Shown in pieces: positions 24,879 through 32,356 of a DNA stretch of 44,006 nt (position 1 is the stretch's first letter; every line of letters starts with the position of its first letter). Made by a program: the position numbers and the translations under genes. The DNA is from Amycolatopsis alkalitolerans. GTDB lineage: Bacteria > Actinomycetota > Actinomycetes > Mycobacteriales > Pseudonocardiaceae. The notes beneath the pieces were generated by a model. It was given only the letters and a program-made list of their open reading frames with translations, did no database searches and was not told the origin of the DNA. The DNA lies in NCBI RefSeq assembly GCF_006152065.1, contig NZ_VDFW01000045.1, forward strand, positions 1-44,006, read 5' to 3'.

Positions 24879-26203
24879 GCCACTTCCTCCCTCTCGATCG
24901 TGGATACCCGCGGGGCTTCCATCGCGCCCCGCGTCTCCGGGCTGAGCACGCTCGCGACGAGGAACACCGCGACCATCACGCCCAGGAACAGCATCAGCCT
25001 GCCAGGCACGTCCGCGAGTCCCGGACTGGCCAGGTTGACGAACGTGGGCATCAGCCCGCCGATCATGAAGCCCACGTTCCAGCACACCGCGGTGCCGCGC
25101 GAGCGCAGGGCCGTCGGGTACCGCTCGTTGAGGAACACCAGCACCGGCGCGTAGGCGGCGTTGGCGAAGAACGCCAGCAGCGTCGAGTACAGCCCGATCA
25201 CGCCGGCGCGCGCCGGGTCGGTGCTCGTGATGAGCCAGATCAGCAAGGGCAGCGCGACGAGATTCACGCCGCCGATGACGAGCATCGTGCGCCGCCGCCC
25301 GAACCGCTCGCTCAACTGCCCCGCCGCCACCGCCGCAAAGATCACGCCGGCGCTGGAGACGAGCAGGATCACGCCCCGCGCGCCGGAGTGCACGCCGGTC
25401 ACGTCACCGAGCAGCGTTGGCAGGTAGCCCGACGTCAGGTAGTACTGTGAGCCCGCGCCCGCCACCAGCACGATGTTGAGCGCGAACAGCTTCCCGCGCC
25501 CGCCGCGCACCAGATCACCGATCCGGGCCTTCGCGGGCGGGCCGGATTCGCGCGCGGCCTTCCACAGTGGAGACTCCTCGACCCCGCGCAGCACGAAGTA
25601 GCTCAGGATCGCGGCGAGCAGGCCGGCGAAGAACATCACGCGCCAGCCCCACACGGTGAACTGCGGCCCGGGAAACGCCGCGTTGACCCCGAGGTAGAGG
25701 CCGCTGGCCAGCGCGGCGCCGACGCCCGCTCCCCCGCCGCCGATGAGCCCCGACATCAGACCACGCCACCGCGGCGGAACGCTTTCCGTGCCCAGCGTGT
25801 GCGTCGCCGCGACGACGCCGCCGACGAACACGCCCTGCACCAGCCGGAGCACGAGGAACAGCACGGGCGCGGCGAGCCCGGCGGCCGCATACGTCGGCAC
25901 CGCGCCCATCGCCGCGGTGGACAGGCCCACCCCGGCGAGCACGATCACCATCGTCTTCTTGCGGCCGCCGCGGTCGGCGACCGCGCCGAAGATCGCGGCG
26001 CCCGCCGGGCGCAGCAGCACGCTCACCGCGAACGACGCGTACACGGCCGCCAGGCTCAGCGTCGGGCTGTGCGCCGGGAAGATCAGCTTGCCGACGGTGC
26101 CGGCGATGTAGAGCAGGATGAACAGGTCGAACAGATCGAAGGCCCAGCCGGCGACCGAGGCGACGGCCGCGGACAGCGTGGCCCGACGGGACGGTTCGTG
26201 CAT
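24875..26203 (-). CDS. MFS transporter (metabolite/aromatic-acid:H+ symporter type)
   Basis: 442 residues and 12 membrane helices. The start ATG 26203 has GGAGGT upstream; another ATG eight codons earlier (26227) is weaker. The 2-3 loop reads GAVADRGGRKKTMVI, the MFS signature. LRLVQGVFVGGVVAATHTLG follows in helix 4, and the second-half loop is LSERFGRRRTM. It resembles the metabolite:H+ symporter family, which imports organic acids. The position after the LysR gene and the Mo hydroxylase block suggests uptake of the ring acid. In the Cupriavidus hmf cluster an MFS protein and a LysR sit in the same place. Confidence 0.9.
   Translation of the reverse strand: MHEPSRRATLSAAVASVAGWAFDLFDLFILLYIAGTVGKLIFPAHSPTLSLAAVYASFAVSVLLRPAGAAIFGAVADRGGRKKTMVIVLAGVGLSTAAMGAVPTYAAAGLAAPVLFLVLRLVQGVFVGGVVAATHTLGTESVPPRWRGLMSGLIGGGGAGVGAALASGLYLGVNAAFPGPQFTVWGWRVMFFAGLLAAILSYFVLRGVEESPLWKAARESGPPAKARIGDLVRGGRGKLFALNIVLVAGAGSQYYLTSGYLPTLLGDVTGVHSGARGVILLVSSAGVIFAAVAAGQLSERFGRRRTMLVIGGVNLVALPLLIWLITSTDPARAGVIGLYSTLLAFFANAAYAPVLVFLNERYPTALRSRGTAVCWNVGFMIGGLMPTFVNLASPGLADVPGRLMLFLGVMVAVFLVASVLSPETRGAMEAPRVSTIEREEVA
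25561..25571. repeat. dispersed motif TCCACAGTGGA inside the MFS gene
   Basis: Same palindrome as at 17939-17949. Confidence 0.5.
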
Positions 26204-26229
26204 ACCCACCTCCTTGTGGTGACGCACTT

Positions 26230-26246
26230 ACTGCAGGAATTACAGT
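26230..26246. promoter_or_regulatory. short dyad upstream of the MFS gene
   Basis: ACTG at 26230-26233 and CAGT at 26243-26246 flank an AT-richer 9-bp centre. The position, 27-43 bp before the MFS start and just downstream of the LysR gene, fits a LysR-type site. The arms are only four bases, so chance is possible. Confidence 0.25.
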
Positions 26247-26276
26247 CCGTGCGGGTGTGCGAAGCGATGTGCGGCT

Positions 26277-26295
26277 GCCTACCGGTCCGGTAGGC
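26277..26295 (-). terminator. 19-bp perfect palindrome across the LysR stop codon
   Basis: GCCTACCGGTCCGGTAGGC has nine-base arms around one base. The stop codon of the LysR gene lies inside the left arm. There is no T run after it, so it could be an RNA stem limiting read-through to MFS, or a protein site. Confidence 0.4.
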
Positions 26296-27187
26296 GGTGG
26301 CTATGGGCCGGGGGCTCGCGGGCGGCCGCCAGCAGCAGGTCGAGCAGTGCCCGCGCCGCCGGTGCGAGCGGGCCGGCCGACCGCCACACCACCGCCAGTT
26401 CGCGGGAATCCCGCGGATCGCCGAGCGGCACGGTGATCGGATAGCCGGCCGCGACCAGCCTCGGTACCACCGAGACGCCGACCCCGCTGCCGACCATCCC
26501 GCACAGCACCGAAAGCTGCTCGGTCTCCACCGTCACCGCCGGCGTGAATCCGTGGCGGTGGCAGGCCGACACCAGGAGCGTGCGCAGCCCGGAACCCGGT
26601 CGCATGCCGACGAAATCGTCGGCGGCGAGTTCCGCGAGGTCGAGCGTCTCGCGGGAGGCGAGCCGGTGCCCGGGAGGCAGCATCGCCACCATCGGCTCCC
26701 GGACCAGGACCCGTCCCGTGACACCCGGCCTGCTCCACGGCGCCCGGATGATCGCCAGGTCGAGCTCGCCGACCTGCACCATCCGCTCGAACTCGCCCGA
26801 CACGGTGTGCTCGATCAGGCGCAGTTCGATCTCGGGATGCGCGCCGCGATACCCGGCGAGCACACCCGGCAGCAGGCTCGCGCCGACGCTGGGCAGCGTG
26901 CCCAGTGCCAGCCGTCCACGGTGGAGATTCCGCACCGCGACGGCTTCTTCCCGCGCCCGCTCCAGGTGGAACAGCGCCGGGCGCGCGTGTTCGAGGAACG
27001 CCTCGCCCGCCGTCGTCAGCACCACCTTGCGGCCCAGCCGTTCGAACAGCGCGACCCCGAGTTCCTTTTCGAGCTTACGGATCTGCACCGAAAGCGACGG
27101 CTGCGCCAGGTAGAGCTTCTCGGCGGCGCGCGTGAAGCTGCCCGCCTCGGCGACGGCCAGGACATACCTGAGCTGGTGGAGTTCCAC
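26279..27187 (-). CDS. LysR-family transcriptional regulator
   Basis: 302 residues. The first 60 residues hold the helix-turn-helix LRYVLAVAEAGSFTRAAEKL, continuing with AQPSLSVQIRKLEKELG, a standard LysR start. The effector-binding domain occupies 90-290. It begins 26 bp after the FeS-CoxG gene on the same strand, so it can be cotranscribed with the molybdenum hydroxylase. It lies 75 bp upstream of the MFS gene. The likely ligand is a furan or other ring acid used by the cluster. The autoregulatory divergent layout common in LysR genes is absent here, since all neighbours point the same way. Confidence 0.92.
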   Translation of the reverse strand: MELHQLRYVLAVAEAGSFTRAAEKLYLAQPSLSVQIRKLEKELGVALFERLGRKVVLTTAGEAFLEHARPALFHLERAREEAVAVRNLHRGRLALGTLPSVGASLLPGVLAGYRGAHPEIELRLIEHTVSGEFERMVQVGELDLAIIRAPWSRPGVTGRVLVREPMVAMLPPGHRLASRETLDLAELAADDFVGMRPGSGLRTLLVSACHRHGFTPAVTVETEQLSVLCGMVGSGVGVSVVPRLVAAGYPITVPLGDPRDSRELAVVWRSAGPLAPAARALLDLLLAAAREPPAHSHRLPDR

Positions 27188-27213
27188 GCCCGCTCACCGC
27201 GCCAGGAAGGGCG

Positions 27214-28365
27214 TCACCGGCGCCTCCTTCCCCACCGCAGCGTGTCCCTGATCCGCCGCAGCAGCGTCCCGGCCATCAGCTTCAGCGCGCTGGGCGGTTT
27301 CACCGGGACGGCGTGGCCGGAGCTCGCGGCCTCGGCGACCGCCGCCGCGAACTGCTCGAACATGCGGCGGCTGATGTCACCCGCGAGCGCCCGGCCGAAC
27401 TGCGCGATCCGCCCGGTCAGGTACACCTTGGCGTCGGCATGCAGGACGGTGGTCCCGCCGGCGCCTTCGGTGCGCAGCACGATGTCCGCCTGGGTCTGCG
27501 CGCCGCCCGTGTCCCGTCCCTGTGCGAGTACCCGCATGCGGCCGGACGCGCGGTCGTGGTCCAGGATCCGCGCGATGCCCTGGAACGCGAGCTTCACCGG
27601 GCCGACCGAAACCCGGGCGCGGCCGGCGTACGTGTCCCCGCCGAGATCGCCGGTCAGCTCGGCGCCGGGCAGGCACCGGGCCAGCAGGTGGATGTCGTCG
27701 AGCACGGTCCACACGCGGTCCGCCTCGACCGCGACCCCGGTCGAGATCTCGACGGCGATCGTGGGCGCGCCGCCGGGCAGCACGATGTCCGTCGCGACCG
27801 GTCCGGCCGCCTCCGGTTCCGGTGCCGCCGGGGTGGCGCGGTTGCCCGGGGCCGGGATGCCGTCCGGGAATTCGGCCTGGACCTCCCGCACCGCCGTGAC
27901 GATGTTGCGGTAGCCGGTGCACCGGCAGATCACGCCGGACAGCTCCCCGGGCAGGTCCTCCGGCCGCACCCCGTGTTTCGTGGTGAGCAGATCGTAGGAG
28001 CTCATCAGGAAACCCGGGGTGCAGAAACCGCACTGCAGCGCGTGGTTGCGCCCGAACGAACGCTGCAGCGGGTGCAGGTCGCCCGGCTTGCCGAGCCCTT
28101 CGACCGTGGTGATCTCGGCACCGCCGGCCTGCACCGCGAACAGCAGGCAGGCGCGCGCGGCCTCGCCGTCGACGAGCACGGTGCACATCCCGCACACCCC
28201 GTGCTCGCAGCCGACGTGCGTGCCGGTCAGCCCGAGGTGACCGCGCAGCGCGTCGGACAGCGTGACCCGCGCGGGCAGCCGCAGCGTCGCCGGGGTGCCG
28301 TTCACGGTGAACGAAACCTCGACGAGTTCCCCGGCCTCCGCGCGGACCGGCCCGAGTTCAGCCAT
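27214..28365 (-). CDS. xanthine-dehydrogenase-family 2Fe-2S subunit fused to a CoxG/SRPBCC domain (HmfC-like)
   Basis: 383 residues, about twice the normal small subunit. Residues 20-165 are the electron-transfer subunit: plant-type cluster Cys53, Cys58, Cys61, Cys73, then the helical-domain cluster Cys112, Cys115, Cys147, Cys149 (CxxC and CRC). A Pro/Ala linker (170-204) leads to a CoxG domain (205-345; EADRVWTVLDDIHLLARCLPG and GPVKLAFQG). The tail 355-383 is basic and hydrophobic, ending LRWGRRRR, a likely membrane-contact helix. CoxG proteins of aerobic CO dehydrogenases link the enzyme to the membrane quinone pool, so this fusion could pass electrons from the 2Fe-2S subunit directly to quinone. 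The start overlaps the FAD gene by 8 bp. Confidence 0.88.
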   Translation of the reverse strand: MAELGPVRAEAGELVEVSFTVNGTPATLRLPARVTLSDALRGHLGLTGTHVGCEHGVCGMCTVLVDGEAARACLLFAVQAGGAEITTVEGLGKPGDLHPLQRSFGRNHALQCGFCTPGFLMSSYDLLTTKHGVRPEDLPGELSGVICRCTGYRNIVTAVREVQAEFPDGIPAPGNRATPAAPEPEAAGPVATDIVLPGGAPTIAVEISTGVAVEADRVWTVLDDIHLLARCLPGAELTGDLGGDTYAGRARVSVGPVKLAFQGIARILDHDRASGRMRVLAQGRDTGGAQTQADIVLRTEGAGGTTVLHADAKVYLTGRIAQFGRALAGDISRRMFEQFAAAVAEAASSGHAVPVKPPSALKLMAGTLLRRIRDTLRWGRRRR

Positions 28366-29167
28366 TGCCGGCCTCCCTGGCGGCCCGGGCGATTTCCCGC
28401 CGGGCGAGCACCCGGAACAGGCGCCGCCGGTAGTCCCGCGAGGCGTGCGTGTCGCCTTCGGTGTCGACCATGTCGTCGAGCAGGCTGTCGGAAACCTCGG
28501 TGACGGTCCGGGTGACCGGGCGGTCGGAGATCCCGAACCCGGTGAGCGTGATACGCCCGTCCCGCACGTGCACCGCGACCCCGGCCAGCGCGAAATCCCC
28601 GTGCCTGCGCGCTATCTCGCCGAAGCCGAACCCGTCTCCCTTACGTGCCAGGGGGACTCGCGCCGAAGTGAGGACTTCGTCGGGCCCGAGCTCGGTCATC
28701 ATCGCCCCGGCGAAGAACTCCCGCGCCGGCACCCGCCGCGTGCCGGACGGGCCGACGAGGGTGAGCGAGGCGTCGAGGCAGCACGCGACGGCGGGCAGTT
28801 CAGCGGCCGGATCGGCGTGCGCGAGGCTGCCGCACACCGTGCCACGGCTGCGCAGCTCCCGGTGCCCCACCCACGGCAACGCCAGGCCCAGCAAGGGAAT
28901 CCTCGTACTGAGCGGATCGCGTTCGACCGCGCGCTGCCGTACCGTGGCGCCGATCTCGGCGAACCCGTCCGACCGCTCGATCCGGGACAGCTCGGTGATC
29001 GCGTTGATATCGACCAGCACCTCGGGCCGGGCCAGCCGCATCGCCAGCGCCGGTACCAGCGACTGGCCGCCCGAGAGCACCTTGCCGCCGCCGGCGGAGC
29101 GGGCCAGTTCGGCCACCGCCTCGTCCACTGTAGACGGGCGAGCGTAGGCGAACGGTGCTGCCTTCAC
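28358..29167 (-). CDS. xanthine-dehydrogenase-family FAD-binding subunit (CoxM/HmfB-like)
   Basis: 269 residues, with a GTG at 29167 that begins 8 bp after the crotonase-family stop. The FAD-binding motif GGGKVLSGGQSLVP and the flavin/adenine loop RGTVCGSLAHADPAAELP are visible. The C-terminal CODH flavoprotein domain follows. It accepts electrons from the 2Fe-2S subunit of the molybdenum hydroxylase. The order in the cluster is large subunit, crotonase, FAD, FeS. The overlap with the FeS gene (8 bp) ensures equal production. Confidence 0.92.
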   Translation of the reverse strand: MKAAPFAYARPSTVDEAVAELARSAGGGKVLSGGQSLVPALAMRLARPEVLVDINAITELSRIERSDGFAEIGATVRQRAVERDPLSTRIPLLGLALPWVGHRELRSRGTVCGSLAHADPAAELPAVACCLDASLTLVGPSGTRRVPAREFFAGAMMTELGPDEVLTSARVPLARKGDGFGFGEIARRHGDFALAGVAVHVRDGRITLTGFGISDRPVTRTVTEVSDSLLDDMVDTEGDTHASRDYRRRLFRVLARREIARAAREAGNG

Positions 29168-29174
29168 GCGCCGG

Positions 29175-29954
29175 TCACCGGCCCTGGAACTTCGGCTTGC
29201 GCTTCTCCGTGAACGCCGCGACGCCCTCGGCGAAATCGCTGCTGGCCCGCAGCATCGCGTACGCCTTGCGTTCCAGCTCGATTCCGGAGTACAGCGGGGC
29301 GTCCACGCCCTTGTCGAGCACTTCCTTCGCGGTACGGGCGGCCATCGGGGAGAACCCGAGCAGCACACCGAGGATCCGCTCGACCTCCGCGTCGAGGGCG
29401 GCCCGGTCCGGCACCACGTTCGCCACCAGGCCCCAGTCCCCCGCCTGCGGCGCCTTGATCCGGGTCGCGGTCATGATGTGGTACTTGGCCCGCGAAAGGC
29501 CGATGAGCCGCGCCAGCCGCTGGGTGCCGCCGGAGCCGGGGATCATGCCGAGCCGCATCTCGGGCAGCGCGAACTCGCTGCGCTCGGTGCAGACCCGGAT
29601 GTCGGTGGACAGCGCCAGCTCCAGCCCGACGCCGAAGCAGTACCCGTCGACGGCGGCGATCACGGGTTTCGGGCTGCGCGCGGCCGCGGTGACGTTGTGG
29701 CCGAGGTCGGTGAAGTCGACGGGATCGACTTCCATGAATCCGGCGATGTCGCCGCCGGAGGAGAAGTGCTCGCCCTCGGCGCGGACGACGACGGCCTGGA
29801 TCTCGCCGTCGGCATCGATCTCGGCGAACCGGTCGGCCATGACCTGGCGCGTCTCCCACGTGATGATGTTGTACTTGCCGTGGTCGAGCGTCAGGTAGGC
29901 CACGCGGCCCTGGTGCCCGCGGTCCAGCCGGATCTCGCCTCCGTGCAGTGCCAT
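29175..29954 (-). CDS. crotonase (enoyl-CoA hydratase) family protein, HmfE-like CoA-ester hydrolase candidate
   Basis: 259 residues with the crotonase fold. The oxyanion-hole strand reads HFSSGGDIAGFME (about residues 63-75), and the second active-site loop is LPEMRLGMIPGSGGTQRLARL. It lies between the large and the FAD subunit of the molybdenum hydroxylase. In the furoate pathway HmfE, a protein of this family, hydrolyses 2-oxoglutaryl-CoA. The placement between hydroxylase genes argues for that role over ordinary beta-oxidation. The catalytic choice (hydration or thioester hydrolysis) cannot be settled from the sequence. Confidence 0.88.
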   Translation of the reverse strand: MALHGGEIRLDRGHQGRVAYLTLDHGKYNIITWETRQVMADRFAEIDADGEIQAVVVRAEGEHFSSGGDIAGFMEVDPVDFTDLGHNVTAAARSPKPVIAAVDGYCFGVGLELALSTDIRVCTERSEFALPEMRLGMIPGSGGTQRLARLIGLSRAKYHIMTATRIKAPQAGDWGLVANVVPDRAALDAEVERILGVLLGFSPMAARTAKEVLDKGVDAPLYSGIELERKAYAMLRASSDFAEGVAAFTEKRKPKFQGR

Positions 29955-29956
29955 CG

Positions 29957-32356
29957 TCAGTTCTTCCTTTCCTTGCGGCTGAGCAGTTCGTGCACGACGT
30001 TGCCGTGCAGGGGCAGGCCGGTGACCGGAATGCCGAGCGCGTCGGCCACGGCGTTGGCGATGGCGGCGGGCAGGCTCATGCTGCTGCCCTCACCGCAGCC
30101 CTTCGCGCCGAGCTTCGTCAGCGGCGACGGGGTCTGCAGGTGGTCGCTGTCGAGTTCGAAACTCGTCTCCGCGGAGGTGGGGCACAGGTAGTCCATGAAC
30201 GTCGCGGTCGGCTGCCCGTTCTCCGTGTAGCGCATCTCTTCGTACAGCGCGCCGCCCAGTGCGTGCGCGAGCGCGCCGTGCACCTGGCCTTCGAGCAGGA
30301 CCGGGTTGAGGATCGTGCCCGCGTCGTGCACGGTGAACACCTGCTCCAGCCGGACCTCGCGGGTCTCCGGATCGATCCGCACGACCGCCATCTCCGCGAC
30401 GAACCCGTAGCAGAGGCTGGAGTTGATCTGGTCGCTGCGGCTGGCCGCCTTGGACTGCGGCGGGGTGAACGCCGCCTCCTCGTACAGCCGCGCGGGCACC
30501 CCCTCGGGCAGTGCGCCGGGGTCCCAGTGCACGAGCCCGGCCGCGCGCCGGAACGGCACCGACCGATCCGGATTCTCCTTCTCCCGCACGGTTCCCCCGG
30601 CGAGTTCGACGGCCGCCGGGTCCACGCCGAGCAGCGTCGCCCCGGCGATCTTGACGGTCTCGGCGAGCCGCTCGCTCGCCTCGACCAGCGCGCTGGTCAG
30701 CAGCGGCGCGAACCGCGACGAGTAGCTGCCGGAGCTGATCGTCCACGGCGTCGTCGCGGTGTCCATCTCCACCACCGGGTGCACGTGCTCGCGGGGCAGC
30801 CCGAGCTGGTCGGCGACCACCGCCTGCGCGACGGTCGCGTGCCCCTGCCCTTGCGGCACCGTGCCGAGCAGCACCGACACGACACCGTTCGGATCGACGC
30901 TGATCCGCACGTGCTCGGTCGAACCGGACTTCCCGCGCCCGGCGGCGCGCTGCTCGGCGGGGGTCGCGAGACCGACGTAGCCGATGTTCGTCGCGGACGG
31001 GTCGACGATCGTGGCGATCCCGATACCGAGGTACTCGCCGCGTTCGCGGGCCCGCGCCTGCCGCTGCCGCAACGCCTGGTAATCCGAGTTCTTCAGCAGC
31101 ATCTCCAGTGCGGTGTGGTAATCGCCCGAGTCGTAGATGCCGCCGGTCGGGGTGGCGTAAGGGAAATCGGCGGCCTGGACGAAGTTGCGGCGGCGCAACT
31201 CGGCCGGGTCGATTCCGCAGGTCTCCGCGATCTCGTCCATCAGCCGCTCCAGCCCGAAGTAGAGCTGCTGGCCGCCGAAGCCGCGGTTGAGCCCGGTCGG
31301 GGTCTTGTTGGTGACGACCGCGCGAGACCGGATCCGCACCGCGTCGATGCGGTAGGCGCCGGTGATATTGCCGAAACAGCGGTAAAGCGTGCTCGGTTCG
31401 GGTGGGCGAAGGTAGCCGCCGACGTTGTCGATCAGGTCGGCGCGCAGGCCCAGCACCCGGCCCTCGGGCGAGACGGCGGCCTCGAACCGCATCTTCCGGT
31501 CGGATCCGGCCGAACTGGCGAGCAGGTGCTCGACGCGGTCCTCGGTCCAGCGCACCGGGCGTCCCGCGTACTTGCTCGCCAGCGCCATCAACGCGACATA
31601 CGGGTAGATCCCGGCCTTGATGCCGAAGCTGCCGCCGTTGTCCGCGGGCACGCGTAGCCGGATCCGCGAAGCGGGCAGGCCGAAGGCCCCGGCGAGCACG
31701 GCCACCATCGAGAACGGGCCGTGGAAGTTCGCCCACGCCTCGATCGCGGGGCCACCGGCCTCGTCGCGCCATTCCGCGATGACCGAATAGCACTCCATCG
31801 GCGTGGACGAGTAGCGCGGGAAGTCGTACTCCCCCACCACGACCTTGTCCGCATCGGCGAACACCGCGTCCACGTCGCCGAAGTCGAACGTGCGGTCGGT
31901 GGCCACGTTGCTGTCCGCGGTGTCGTGCAACCGCGGCGCGCCGGGTTCGAGCGAGTGCCCGATGTCGATCACGGGCGGCAGCGGTCCGTATTCGACGTCG
32001 ACGAGTTCGGCCGCGTCCTCGGCGACGTACCGGTCCGCCGCGACCACGACCGCGACGGGCTCCCCGACGAAGCGGGCCTTGCCCACCGCGGTCGGGTAAT
32101 ACGGCATGGGCGCCTTCACCGCGAGCGGGAACGGCTTCAGCTCGGCGGCCACCTCCTCCGGGCCGAGCACCGCGGTGACACCGGGATGCCGGCGGGCCCG
32201 GGAGAGATCGACCCGGCGGATCCGCGCGTGCGGGTGCGGGCTGCGGACGATCGCGGCGGTCAGCGTGCCCGCGAACGGGTCGAGATCGTCGAGGAACCGC
32301 CCGCGGCCGGTGAGCAGCGCCGGATCCTCCAGCCGCGCGCAGCCCTGCCCGGTCAC
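29957..32356 (-). CDS. xanthine-dehydrogenase-family molybdopterin-binding large subunit (HmfA-like)
   Basis: 799 residues from the GTG at 32356 (overlaps the ligase stop, GTGA). Landmarks: GRGRFLDDL at the N-terminus, DNGGSFGIKAG at 239-249, KTPTGLNRGFGGQQ at 351-364, and KGCGEG with the catalytic Glu756 near the end. The 355-364 loop is neither the AYxCSFR motif of CO dehydrogenase nor the usual AYRGAGR of class II enzymes, so this is not a CO oxidiser. It should hydroxylate a ring carbon of a CoA ester, the role of 2-furoyl-CoA dehydrogenase, giving the 5-hydroxy product. Partner subunits are 28358 and 27214, with the crotonase gene between. No accessory maturase gene is in the cluster. 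Confidence 0.9.
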   Translation of the reverse strand: MTGQGCARLEDPALLTGRGRFLDDLDPFAGTLTAAIVRSPHPHARIRRVDLSRARRHPGVTAVLGPEEVAAELKPFPLAVKAPMPYYPTAVGKARFVGEPVAVVVAADRYVAEDAAELVDVEYGPLPPVIDIGHSLEPGAPRLHDTADSNVATDRTFDFGDVDAVFADADKVVVGEYDFPRYSSTPMECYSVIAEWRDEAGGPAIEAWANFHGPFSMVAVLAGAFGLPASRIRLRVPADNGGSFGIKAGIYPYVALMALASKYAGRPVRWTEDRVEHLLASSAGSDRKMRFEAAVSPEGRVLGLRADLIDNVGGYLRPPEPSTLYRCFGNITGAYRIDAVRIRSRAVVTNKTPTGLNRGFGGQQLYFGLERLMDEIAETCGIDPAELRRRNFVQAADFPYATPTGGIYDSGDYHTALEMLLKNSDYQALRQRQARARERGEYLGIGIATIVDPSATNIGYVGLATPAEQRAAGRGKSGSTEHVRISVDPNGVVSVLLGTVPQGQGHATVAQAVVADQLGLPREHVHPVVEMDTATTPWTISSGSYSSRFAPLLTSALVEASERLAETVKIAGATLLGVDPAAVELAGGTVREKENPDRSVPFRRAAGLVHWDPGALPEGVPARLYEEAAFTPPQSKAASRSDQINSSLCYGFVAEMAVVRIDPETREVRLEQVFTVHDAGTILNPVLLEGQVHGALAHALGGALYEEMRYTENGQPTATFMDYLCPTSAETSFELDSDHLQTPSPLTKLGAKGCGEGSSMSLPAAIANAVADALGIPVTGLPLHGNVVHELLSRKERKN

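Noticed and set aside
27214..32356. Aerobic CO dehydrogenase operon (coxMSL with CoxG)
   Set aside because: The large subunit lacks the AYxCSFR active-site loop, and the ligase and crotonase neighbours point to a CoA-ester substrate.
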